In this document: positions 6,904 through 14,235 of the stretch, piece after piece
How positions within the stretch are numbered: the stretch's first letter is position 1
How the letters are laid out: every line of letters begins with the position of its first letter
Assembly: GCA_021372725.1 (NCBI GenBank)
Contig: JAJFTV010000184.1
Coordinates: forward strand, 1-33,643
Length of the DNA: 33,643 nt
Source: Chloroflexota bacterium
Lineage (GTDB): Bacteria > Chloroflexota > Anaerolineae > Anaerolineales > Anaerolineaceae
Direction: 5' to 3'
Translations under genes and position numbers: made by a program
The notes under the pieces: model-generated
Seen by the model: the letters and a program-made list of their open reading frames with translations, nothing else
What the model was told of the DNA's origin: nothing
Database searches by the model: none

Positions 6904-8340
6904 TTAACTCTCTTTAGTTACCCACGCCCCCGGTTCGTACAAATACGCATGGATCGAGCTGGCGGCACGCCGGCCGGCGCCCATGGCGTTGATCACCGTC
7001 GCCGCACCGCTCGCCACGTCCCCGCCGGCCCAGACGCGCTCCTTGGAGGTGCGCCCCGTCTCAGGGTCAACCGTGATTGTGCCGTTCCTGCGAATTTCCA
7101 GGCCCGGGGTTGTCGCCGGAATGAGGGGGTTGGGGCTGTTACCAATGGCATGGATGACGCAATCGAAGTCCAGGGTAAATTCCGACCCGGGCACCTTGAC
7201 CGGGCTGCGCCGCCCGGAAGCATCCGGTTCCCCCAGTTCCATGCGAAGGCACTCCAACGCGGTTACGTTGAAATTCTCGTCGCCCATGGAGCGCACCGGC
7301 AGCGTCAGGAAGCGGAAGGCAACGCCTTCCTCTTCCGCATTCTCGATTTCCTCGAGTCGTGCCGGAAGCTCGGCTCGCGAACGGCGGTAGAGCACCGTCA
7401 CCTGCGAGCCCAGCCGCAGAGCTGTGCGGGCACAGTCCATCGCCACGTTGCCGCCGCCCAACACCGCCACCTTGCGATGCCGCTTGACAGGGGTGGTGGT
7501 GTAGGGGAAATTGTAACCCTTCATCAAGTTCATCCGCGTCAGGTACTCGTTGGCCGAATAGACGCCGTTGAAGTTGTTCCCCGGCATCTCCATGAACCAG
7601 GGCAAACCCGCTCCCGTAGCGACGAAAACCGCGTCGTACGTCTCAAGCAGGTTATCTATCGAGCGGATATTGCCAATCACGTAATCCGTACGCATCTCCA
7701 CGCCCAGGCGGCGCAGGTAATTCACCTCGCGGTCGACAATTTTTTTCGGCAGACGGAATTCCGGGATACCGTAAGAAAGCACCCCGCCCATCTTGTGCAG
7801 CGCCTCGAAGATGATCACACTGTGACCCAGCTTGACAAGGTCTGCCGCGGCAGTCAGGCCTGCCGGCCCGCCACCGACAATGGCCACCTTCTTGCCTGTC
7901 GGCGAAGGGTTCTCAGGCAGCTCACCGTTTCCATGCGCGGCCTCCCAATCGCCGAGGAAGCGCTCCAACCGCCCAATGGCAATCGCACCCTTGCGCCGGG
8001 TCAACGCACACTCACGCTCGCACTGTTCCTCCTGCGGGCAGACCCGTCCACATACTGAGGGAAGCGCGTTCTTCTGCTTGAGGATGTTCACACCGCGACT
8101 GAAATCGCCTTCCGCTATGGCCTGGATAAATTCGGGGATGGCAACACCGACCGGACAGTTGGCGACACAGAAGGGCTTTTTACACTGCAAGCAGCGCTTC
8201 GCCTCTTCGATTGCCACCGCCTCTGAGTAACCCAACGCCACCTCGTTGAAGTTACGACTGCGCACTGCCGCTTCCTGTTTGGGCATCTCACGGCGGTTCA
8301 AGTCCAGTTTTCGTGGCGTCTTGTCTGTTTCGAGGCTCAT
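6904..8340 (-). CDS. nfnB: NADPH-dependent glutamate synthase small-chain homologue / NfnB-type large subunit of ferredoxin:NADP+ transhydrogenase
   Basis: A 478-residue iron-sulfur flavoprotein. The N-terminal Fer4_20 domain carries eight cysteines for two [4Fe-4S] clusters (Cys50, 53, 58, 62 and Cys97, 101, 107, 111). The FAD Rossmann motif GGGPAG is at 156-161 and the NAD(P)H motif GGGNVA at 295-300. The C-terminal flavin motif AGGDVASGAATVINAMGAG is intact. Length and domains fit homotetrameric GltA and NfnB equally, since they are homologous. The directly upstream NfnA-type subunit (42 nt away) decides for NfnAB, the cytosolic complex that couples NADH, NADPH and ferredoxin by flavin-based electron bifurcation in anaerobes. 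It is the last gene of the nuoEFG-nfnAB run. The possible alternative is electron donation to the GltB-like pieces encoded in region 23009-25341. Confidence 0.9.
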   Translation of the reverse strand: MSLETDKTPRKLDLNRREMPKQEAAVRSRNFNEVALGYSEAVAIEEAKRCLQCKKPFCVANCPVGVAIPEFIQAIAEGDFSRGVNILKQKNALPSVCGRVCPQEEQCERECALTRRKGAIAIGRLERFLGDWEAAHGNGELPENPSPTGKKVAIVGGGPAGLTAAADLVKLGHSVIIFEALHKMGGVLSYGIPEFRLPKKIVDREVNYLRRLGVEMRTDYVIGNIRSIDNLLETYDAVFVATGAGLPWFMEMPGNNFNGVYSANEYLTRMNLMKGYNFPYTTTPVKRHRKVAVLGGGNVAMDCARTALRLGSQVTVLYRRSRAELPARLEEIENAEEEGVAFRFLTLPVRSMGDENFNVTALECLRMELGEPDASGRRSPVKVPGSEFTLDFDCVIHAIGNSPNPLIPATTPGLEIRRNGTITVDPETGRTSKERVWAGGDVASGAATVINAMGAGRRAASSIHAYLYEPGAWVTKES

Positions 8341-8382
8341 ACAGTTTTTCTCTTTCTTGTATACCGTAATCCGTGTGTAAGG

Positions 8383-9213
8383 TTATTCATCTTCCCCCTT
8401 GCTGGAGCGCAGCGTCTGTACTTCCTCGCCCAGGTAGGCTTGACGGCGGCGGGTGAGCTCATCCCAATTCACCTGGTGTCCGTCAAAATGCGGCCCATCC
8501 ACACAGGCAAATTTGGTTGATCCGGCAACCGTGCAGCGGCACACCCCGCACATCCCTGTCCCATCGATCATCAGCGTATTCAGGCTGACAATCGTGCGGA
8601 TCCCCAGCGCTTCGGTCTCCTCTGCGCCGCGCATCATCAGGTAATTGCACCCGTTGATGATGACGCGGTCTGTCGGTATTGGCAAACCCGCCAGGATGCT
8701 CGTTAGATTATGGATGTGCCCCGGCAGCCCTTTCGACCCGTCGCGGGTGATCACGATGAACTGGTCACAGACGCTCTTAAGCTTCTGCTGCCAATATAGC
8801 AGGTAAGAGCTGCGCGCCTCGATGACGATTGTTACGCGGTTGCCCAGCGCTTTCAACTGGCGGGCAATCGGGAAAATGCTGCCAATACCGTAGCAGCCAC
8901 CAACACAAACAACGTGCCCGAAATGCCCCATCTCCATCGGGTGACCTAACGGGCCGGCGACTGTCGCCACGCTGTCACCGGCAGCAAGGGCGGTAAATTG
9001 CCCGGTGGTTCTGCCGACGTTCATATAGACCACGCTCACTGTACCACGCACAGTATCCCAATCGGAGATGGTCAGCGGGATGCGTTCACTTTCCTCGGTC
9101 GGGCGGATAATGACGAACTGCCCCGCTTGTGCTGCGGCAGCGATCTCGGGTGCAGCAATCACAGCCTGGTGCAGGTTCGGTACAAGCATCTTGTTTTCAA
9201 GCAGTGAGAACAT
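8383..9213 (-). CDS. nfnA: NfnA-type small subunit (FAD/NAD-binding, [2Fe-2S]) of NADH-dependent ferredoxin:NADP+ oxidoreductase
   Basis: A 276-residue FNR-like subunit. The flavin-binding barrel contains RIPLT (44-48), the usual FAD contact. The nucleotide-binding half starts at VVCVGGCYGIGSIFPIAR (101-118). A [2Fe-2S] site of the NfnA/PyrK type is seen near the C-terminus (Asp217, Cys222, Cys225, Cys237 within DGTGMCGVCRC and KFACVDGP). Family members are also annotated as sulfide dehydrogenase or dihydroorotate dehydrogenase electron-transfer subunits; here the adjacent NfnB homologue and absence of pyrD support NfnA. The ATG at 9213 is preceded by GGAGGAG lying inside the end of nuoG, and only one base separates the two genes. 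Transcription and translation are thus coupled to the nuoEFG genes upstream. Confidence 0.9.
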   Translation of the reverse strand: MFSLLENKMLVPNLHQAVIAAPEIAAAAQAGQFVIIRPTEESERIPLTISDWDTVRGTVSVVYMNVGRTTGQFTALAAGDSVATVAGPLGHPMEMGHFGHVVCVGGCYGIGSIFPIARQLKALGNRVTIVIEARSSYLLYWQQKLKSVCDQFIVITRDGSKGLPGHIHNLTSILAGLPIPTDRVIINGCNYLMMRGAEETEALGIRTIVSLNTLMIDGTGMCGVCRCTVAGSTKFACVDGPHFDGHQVNWDELTRRRQAYLGEEVQTLRSSKGEDE

Positions 9214-9214
9214 G

Positions 9215-11272
9215 CTATTTCTCCTCCCGCCGGGCCTGCGTTAGAATGCCCAGGCCTGCCACCCATTCGGAAAGATCGGCACCGAGGAAATCGTGCTCAC
9301 CCGGAACGCTCAACCAGAGCGGCGGTTCGTTTGCAAAGGCCCAATCCACAGGGATTTCTGCCTTCTCCGCGGCAATAGCCGAAGCAATTGCCGTGGCGGA
9401 GGTAAAATCGAAACCGGGTTTGCCCATCGCCTGGGCAATGCGACAGAGGATCTGCCAACCCGGCAGGGCAACCCCCTCAGGTGCAACGGCTGCGGACAGA
9501 TGCTTTACCTTCCCGCTCTGGTCCACGATACTGCCGTCCGTTTCACCATACGCCGCCATCGGCAGAAGGATCCCATCCTGCGGTTCGACAAACGGCAGGT
9601 GCGTATTCTGGTAGAGGACGAATGTGTCAGGGTCCAACTCACGGGGAACAGGTGTGCCGATCAGGCAGAGGACCCGTGGAGCAGCGCCGCCTGGCGCGGT
9701 TCCCAATCCGAGATGCAATGCCCCGTTCAGGTTGCCTTCCGCCGGAATGGCAACGAGTGCAGCTCCGCTCGCCGTGTGCAGTCGTTCGATGGCCTCCGGC
9801 ATACGCGCCAGATAATCCGGCCCGGCCAGCAGGACAGCCTTCTCCGCCTTGCGCAGAAGACTCACAGCCTCGCCAACCAACCCTGCCGTTTGACCTGTGC
9901 TCAACGAGTTGAGCATAGCTTCTTCTTCACCGACCTGCGGTTTAAGCCACAGGGTCGCAAAGCGTCCTGGCACGTGCTCTGATGCATTGAGTGTGATCAC
10001 CTTCGCACCACGCTCGATGGCCCGCTTCAAAGGCGCCTCGACCACCGATTGGGCATACTTCGCGTCCAACCCCAGGCAGAAGATCAGATCAGCGATGTCC
10101 AGCACATCCAGCGGTTGCGAGACTTTCAGCAGCCGGCTCACCGCCCCCAGCCCTGCGCCGTAGCGTGCCGCAGCATTGAGAATGGCAGCCGAGCCCATCA
10201 CTTCACGGGCGAACTTTTTTGCCACATATAAATCTTCATTGGAACAGCCCGCTGAGACAACCAGGGCAAAATCACTGGCGTTGCAGTCTGCCAATCGATC
10301 CGCCGCATGCTGGATACCCTCTTCCCACCCGCTGCGGGTCGTATTTCCATGATCGACACGCAATACCTCTTTCATCCGTGCCGGGTGGTTGACCGTCTCG
10401 GTCACGCCAAAGCGCCCTTTGACACACAGAGTCTTGCCATTATCACCCGGCTGGCTGCCGATGATCATTTCAGCGTTGTTCTTGCTGGTCAGCAGGTGAA
10501 GCTCACAGCCCAGCGAGCAGAAGGGGCAGGTGGAGACTATCTCACCGTCCGGCTTGCCATCCCATTTGCGCGTTTTTTCAAACAACGCTCCTGTCGGGCA
10601 GGCATCGACACACGCGCCGCAGAAACTACAGCCTGCAGCCAGGTGTGTCTGCTCGAAGTTTGTTCCCACCCGCGTCTCGCTGCCGCGCTTGACGTAGGCC
10701 GGGATGTTGGTAAAGTGCAGCGATTCGCACACGCGGATGCAGCGCCCGCACAGCACACACAGGTTATAGTCGCGGTCGAAAAAAGGATCTCTTTTCCCCA
10801 CTGGCAGGGAACGGTAGCGTACAGGGTAATCCACACCCTGCAATCCGCTGCGTACAACAATCTCCTGCAGTTCACACTGTTGATCTGCCGGGCAGGTGCG
10901 GCAGCCGGTCGTCACCCCTGTTTTGTGAAGAGTGACCATGCATTCCTCGCAGTGCTGGTTCTCGGAACAGAACAGGCAACTGCCGGGGTGATCGGCAAGC
11001 AGCATACGCAAAAGATCGTTGCGCAATTCGAGGATCTGGGCGGTTTCGGTCTCGACAAACATGCCCTCTTCCACCAGCGTGGTACAGGCAGTGGGGGTGT
11101 TGGCCCGCCCCTTCACCTCAACGATGCATAAGCGACAACTGCCGTGGGAGGGTAAACCTGGATAATCACACAGTGTGGGAATGTAGATATCGTTCTCACG
11201 TGCAGCCTGGAGGATGGTTTGCCCGGCTTCAGCACTCAGCGTTTTACCGTTGATCGTCAGTGTCACGCTCAT
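9215..11272 (-). CDS. nuoG: NuoG-like iron-sulfur subunit with a degenerate molybdopterin oxidoreductase domain
   Basis: A 685-residue electron-wiring subunit. Order of sites: N-terminal [2Fe-2S] ferredoxin (Cys35, 46, 49, 63); His-Cys3 cluster (His95, Cys99, 102, 108), followed by a second C-x2-C-x5-C set (Cys124, 127, 133) before ELQ; two [4Fe-4S] clusters (Cys172-182 and Cys215-225); then the Fe4S4 entry motif of molybdopterin enzymes (Cys249, 252, 256, 283) with LCVKGRFG. The remaining 400 residues align in pattern with formate dehydrogenase, but the catalytic Cys/Sec-His pair is replaced (AARYGAG, about 368-374), and the C-terminal dinucleotide-binding domain is missing. It therefore probably only conducts electrons. 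ATG 11272 follows GGAGG at a 7-nt spacing and overlaps the nuoF stop by 4 nt. An H-cluster hydrogenase domain is absent. Confidence 0.88.
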   Translation of the reverse strand: MSVTLTINGKTLSAEAGQTILQAARENDIYIPTLCDYPGLPSHGSCRLCIVEVKGRANTPTACTTLVEEGMFVETETAQILELRNDLLRMLLADHPGSCLFCSENQHCEECMVTLHKTGVTTGCRTCPADQQCELQEIVVRSGLQGVDYPVRYRSLPVGKRDPFFDRDYNLCVLCGRCIRVCESLHFTNIPAYVKRGSETRVGTNFEQTHLAAGCSFCGACVDACPTGALFEKTRKWDGKPDGEIVSTCPFCSLGCELHLLTSKNNAEMIIGSQPGDNGKTLCVKGRFGVTETVNHPARMKEVLRVDHGNTTRSGWEEGIQHAADRLADCNASDFALVVSAGCSNEDLYVAKKFAREVMGSAAILNAAARYGAGLGAVSRLLKVSQPLDVLDIADLIFCLGLDAKYAQSVVEAPLKRAIERGAKVITLNASEHVPGRFATLWLKPQVGEEEAMLNSLSTGQTAGLVGEAVSLLRKAEKAVLLAGPDYLARMPEAIERLHTASGAALVAIPAEGNLNGALHLGLGTAPGGAAPRVLCLIGTPVPRELDPDTFVLYQNTHLPFVEPQDGILLPMAAYGETDGSIVDQSGKVKHLSAAVAPEGVALPGWQILCRIAQAMGKPGFDFTSATAIASAIAAEKAEIPVDWAFANEPPLWLSVPGEHDFLGADLSEWVAGLGILTQARREEK

Positions 11273-13173
11273 AATGCTGCCTCCTGCCGCTGATTGGCGA
11301 TAGTCTGGGTACCCAGAGGCACTCCAACGATTGCGCGTTGTGCACAGGCATGCACGCAAGCTTTACATTTGACACATACAGTAGTATCCAGTTTGTGCAA
11401 CTGTTTGCGCTCACCCTGAATTGCACCGGCCTCGCAAACCGTCCGGCACAGGCCACAGCCCGTACATCGCTCTGCCAGAATGGTATACTCGAACAGTTCG
11501 GTGCAGACCGCCGGCCGGCAGAACTTGAGTGCGATATGGTCTTCGTACTCGTCGGCAAAGAAGTTCAAGCTGTTCAACACCGGGTTTGCCGCCGCCTGCC
11601 CCAGGCCGCACAAAGAGGTTTTGGTCATCGTCTCCGAGGCGCGGCGTAAAATTTCCAGGTCTGCGGGTTCGCCTTCGCCCTGGGTGATACGCTCAAGCGT
11701 GTCGCTGAGAATACGCGTTCCATTGCGGCAGGGAGTGCAATTGCCGCAGGACTCGGAGCATGCAAAGTCCACAAAGAAGCGCGCCATGTCAACGATACAG
11801 GTGCTCTCGTCCATCACGATCAGTCCACCCGAACCCATGATTGAGCCCAACTCGTGCATCGTCTCGTAGGTGATCGGGGTATCGAGCATTTCCGCCGGCA
11901 GGCAACCTCCCAACGGGCCACCCGTCTGGATTGCCTTGAACGGCAGAGGCGTTCCCCCGCCAATCTCCTCAACCACCTGGCGTATTGTCATTCCCAGCGG
12001 TATCTCGATCAACCCGGTATGACGAACTTTGCCCACAAGCGAGAAAGTCTTCGTCCCGGGGTTGGTCGGAGTGCCGAACTGGTGAAACCAGGCGCCGCCC
12101 TCGCGCAGGATCGCCGGAACGGTGCCCAGGGTCTCGGTATTGTTGATTAGCGTCGGTTTTCCCTTGTATCCCCGGTTCGCCGGAAACGGCGGCCTCGGTT
12201 TGGGCATCCCGCGCTGGCCTTCGAGTGAGGCGATCAGGGCAGTCTCTTCACCACAGACAAACGCGCCCGCGCCCTCCTGAATACGAATGTCGAAGCTGAA
12301 GCCGGAGCCCAGAATATTCTCTCCCAGCAGACCGGCGGTGCGGATTTGCTGGATGGCCAAACGCAGACGCTCCACCGCCAACGGATATTCGGCGCGCACG
12401 TAGATGATGCCTTCGCGCGCACCCACGGCATAACCGCTGATCAGGATTCCTTCGAGCACGGCGTGTGGATCGCCTTCGAGCAGCGAGCGGTTCATGAACG
12501 CGCCCGGGTCGCCCTCATCGGCATTGCAGACCACATACTTGGGTGCGCCCGTTGAGGCGCGGGTGATCTCCCATTTCTTATAGGCGGGAAAACCTGCCCC
12601 GCCGCGCCCGCGTAGCCCGGCTTCTTTTATCTCATGGATGACACCTTCCGGCCCCAGAGTCAATGCACGTTCAAACCCGCAGTAAGCTCCGGCTGAAAGT
12701 GCCGAATCGAAATCCTCGGGATCAATCAAACCGCAGTTCTTGAGGATGATGCGTATCTGTGGCTTGAGCATCGGCAGGTCGAAGAAGCGCTGGATACCAC
12801 TTTGTTGTGTGAATTCTGCATCCCCAAAGTGCCCCTTCGCCTGTCTGGGCAGCAAATCGCCTTCCACGAGACAGGCAGTGAGGATCTTTTTAGCTTTTGC
12901 CGGGGTCACGTTGGCATAACTCACGCGCGGCATGCCGGGCAGCGCCACATCCATCAAAGGTTCGAGGTAACACGGGCCAATGCAGCCAACCTCAATGATA
13001 CGGGCTTTTTTACCCAGCTCGTGAAGCGTCTCTTTGACGGCCTGAAGCGTCTCGAGCGCACCTGCTGCCCGACCGCAAGAGGCCGTGCCGATGTAGATCA
13101 CCGGTTGGCTGTCATCGGTACGCGCCTGCCAGCGCACTTCAGCATCCCGGCGAACCTGTTCAAGCCCGGTCAT
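11269..13173 (-). CDS. nuoF: NuoF/HydB-type NADH-oxidising diaphorase subunit
   Basis: A 634-residue NADH:acceptor flavoprotein. The N-terminal thioredoxin-like segment holds Cys33, Cys64 and Cys68 (a [2Fe-2S] remnant). The NADH/FMN fold has GRGGAGFP (189-196) and DEGDPGAFMNRS. The [4Fe-4S] site is SCGNCTPCRNGT plus CGLGQ (Cys476, 479, 482, 522). A C-terminal two-cluster ferredoxin (Cys570-580 and Cys600-610) is what sets HydB/HndC/NfnB-associated forms apart from complex I NuoF. The start 13173 is chosen over 13188 because GGAG lies just upstream; it overlaps nuoE by 14 nt. It transfers electrons from NADH through FMN to the NuoG-like subunit. Its paralogue at 17014-18873 has the same domain order but belongs to a different gene set. 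Confidence 0.93.
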   Translation of the reverse strand: MTGLEQVRRDAEVRWQARTDDSQPVIYIGTASCGRAAGALETLQAVKETLHELGKKARIIEVGCIGPCYLEPLMDVALPGMPRVSYANVTPAKAKKILTACLVEGDLLPRQAKGHFGDAEFTQQSGIQRFFDLPMLKPQIRIILKNCGLIDPEDFDSALSAGAYCGFERALTLGPEGVIHEIKEAGLRGRGGAGFPAYKKWEITRASTGAPKYVVCNADEGDPGAFMNRSLLEGDPHAVLEGILISGYAVGAREGIIYVRAEYPLAVERLRLAIQQIRTAGLLGENILGSGFSFDIRIQEGAGAFVCGEETALIASLEGQRGMPKPRPPFPANRGYKGKPTLINNTETLGTVPAILREGGAWFHQFGTPTNPGTKTFSLVGKVRHTGLIEIPLGMTIRQVVEEIGGGTPLPFKAIQTGGPLGGCLPAEMLDTPITYETMHELGSIMGSGGLIVMDESTCIVDMARFFVDFACSESCGNCTPCRNGTRILSDTLERITQGEGEPADLEILRRASETMTKTSLCGLGQAAANPVLNSLNFFADEYEDHIALKFCRPAVCTELFEYTILAERCTGCGLCRTVCEAGAIQGERKQLHKLDTTVCVKCKACVHACAQRAIVGVPLGTQTIANQRQEAAL

Positions 13174-13633
13174 ACTGCTCCAGCACATTACGCAGTTTAT
13201 CGCGCGACATCTTGGCGTAAATTTTTCCGTTCACCTCAACCACCGCTGCCTGGGCGCAGCAACCCAGACAGGCTACTTCTTCGAAATCGAAGCGCCCATC
13301 CGGCGTCGTATCCCCGGATTGGATGTGAAGGTGCTCCTGAACCTCCTGTGAGAGTTCGTCCCCACCCTGGACGTGACAGGCCGTCCCGAGGCAGACACAG
13401 ATGTGGTTTTCGCCCGGCTTTTTAAAACGGAATTGGGCAAAGAACGAGGCGACGGTAAAAACCTTCGCCGCCGAAATCCCCAGGAAGCACGCTATTTTTT
13501 CCGCACCCGGTGGGGAAATGTATCCATAGGTATTTTGATAGTATTGCAGCAGGGGGATCAGTTCTTCCGGGCTGCCGGTAAAGCCCGCAGTGACGAATTC
13601 ATCTGCCTCATTGATAATGGCCGTATCAGCCAT
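13160..13633 (-). CDS. nuoE: NuoE-type thioredoxin-like [2Fe-2S] subunit
   Basis: A 157-residue NADH dehydrogenase 24 kDa-type subunit. The four cluster ligands are Cys81 and Cys86 (CLGTAC) and Cys122 and Cys126 (CLGCC), the C-x4-C / C-x3-C pattern of the family. The helical N-terminus with YYQNTYGYI and VASFFAQFRF is also typical. ATG 13633 is used because GAGG is spaced 7 nt upstream and the family starts here; the longer open frame back to 13729 has no homology-like character. It is the first gene of the minus-strand run and has a promoter candidate at 13674-13703. It forms the NADH-oxidising module together with nuoF. Confidence 0.93.
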   Translation of the reverse strand: MADTAIINEADEFVTAGFTGSPEELIPLLQYYQNTYGYISPPGAEKIACFLGISAAKVFTVASFFAQFRFKKPGENHICVCLGTACHVQGGDELSQEVQEHLHIQSGDTTPDGRFDFEEVACLGCCAQAAVVEVNGKIYAKMSRDKLRNVLEQYDRA

Positions 13634-13673
13634 AACTGTGCCTCGCATCGTCCAGTTTATGATATACCGACCA

Positions 13674-13703
13674 AATATATCAGTTTTCAACTCACTTTTC
13701 AAG
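13674..13703 (-). promoter_or_regulatory. Promoter candidate for nuoEFG-nfnAB
   Basis: On the minus strand, TTGAAA (13703-13698) and TATATT (13679-13674) each differ from consensus at one position and are 18 nt apart. Transcription would start near 13667, giving a short leader of about 34 nt before the nuoE ATG at 13633. Confidence 0.5.
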
Positions 13704-13707
13704 TGAC
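13693..13707. promoter_or_regulatory. Palindrome overlapping the nuoE -35 box
   Basis: TCACTT and AAGTGA flank a 3-nt centre, a perfect 6-bp inverted repeat covering the proposed -35 element. Binding of a regulator here would block the promoter. The half-site is the same as the core of the inverted repeat at 2016-2055. The symmetry does not fit the Rex consensus (TTGTGA..TCACAA). Confidence 0.35.
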
Positions 13708-13795
13708 GGATAGCAAGTTTAGAAATCACAATTGTAATGAAGCATCCCCATCCTTTTTGCTACCTCTTAAGTTTCCTCCGGGAGCAATCCAGTAA

Positions 13796-13984
13796 CTACA
13801 TTTCTGGGTAACGTTCAAGTATGGGAAGCCCTTTCCAATCTAATGGAAAGTTTTCAAAATGGCAGGCAAGGCACCCAGGGAGTTCAACCACACCGGTAAA
13901 CGCGTATTCTTTCTCTTCTGATATGAAAGAATAGGTAAAATCTTCCCGAATATTGTTATAAAGTAATTGATATTCAATAAACAA
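13796..13984 (-). CDS. Doubtful small ORF in the divergent regulatory region
   Basis: A 62-residue frame with only a TTG start and no visible ribosome binding site. The translated sequence looks somewhat protein-like: alternating strands, an acidic FISEEKEYAF segment and VVELPGCLACHFENFPL. The VxELPGC element faintly recalls HicB-type antitoxin folds, but no HicA partner is present. A 7-bp stem (CTTTCCA at 13831-13837, TGGAAAG at 13844-13850) lies inside it. It may be a genuine small gene, the decayed end of an older gene or chance. It is reported because the 602-nt region 13634-14235 otherwise holds only promoter-like signals. Confidence 0.2.
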   Translation of the reverse strand: MFIEYQLLYNNIREDFTYSFISEEKEYAFTGVVELPGCLACHFENFPLDWKGLPILERYPEM

Positions 13985-13999
13985 CTATCGAAATTTCAT

Positions 14000-14028
14000 T
14001 TGACAAAAATAACCATGTCTGATACTTT
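14000..14028 (+). promoter_or_regulatory. Promoter candidate for the histidine kinase/regulator genes
   Basis: A perfect TTGACA (14000-14005) is followed after 17 nt by TACTTT (14023-14028), a weak -10. If used, the leader to the kinase ATG at 14236 would be about 200 nt, in which I see no riboswitch-like structure. The weak -10 would suit a promoter needing an activator. Confidence 0.4.
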
Positions 14029-14235
14029 AATAGTGAGAAAGAGTATCCAGTCTGCTGGATTCTCAGTGGGGTGCAATTTCATTGAAAAGCGATTTCTAAC
14101 AATTTTTGATTCATTATCCAGCTTGCGTTTTCGGCTCACCTTCGACACCAATCAACCCCTTTCGTATCTCTCTCGATCATCACCAGAACATCCAATCAGA
14201 TACAGTGTGTATCACACAAGGTGGGAAAGCTTCTT

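Noticed and set aside
6949..8058. 369-residue open frame on the plus strand
   Set aside because: It is antisense to nfnB, whose cofactor motifs are unambiguous. The composition is Arg/His/Ala-rich without any recognisable domain, typical of a reverse-frame shadow in G+C-rich DNA.
10307..11131. 274-residue open frame on the plus strand
   Set aside because: It is opposite the iron-sulfur region of the NuoG-like gene and has no domain or ribosome binding site.
9215..11272. Reading the NuoG-like protein as an active NAD-dependent formate dehydrogenase
   Set aside because: The Sec/Cys-His catalytic pair and the C-terminal molybdopterin-dinucleotide-binding domain are missing.
9215..13633. Reading the nuoEFG set as an electron-bifurcating [FeFe] hydrogenase (HydABC/HndABCD)
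   Set aside because: NuoE, NuoF and the ferredoxin part fit, but the H-cluster cysteine motifs of HydA are absent; the large subunit ends in a molybdopterin-type fold instead.
13634..14235. Rex-type redox operator in the divergent region
   Set aside because: No TTGTGA-N6-TCACAA-like palindrome was found; the palindrome present has a different core and spacing.
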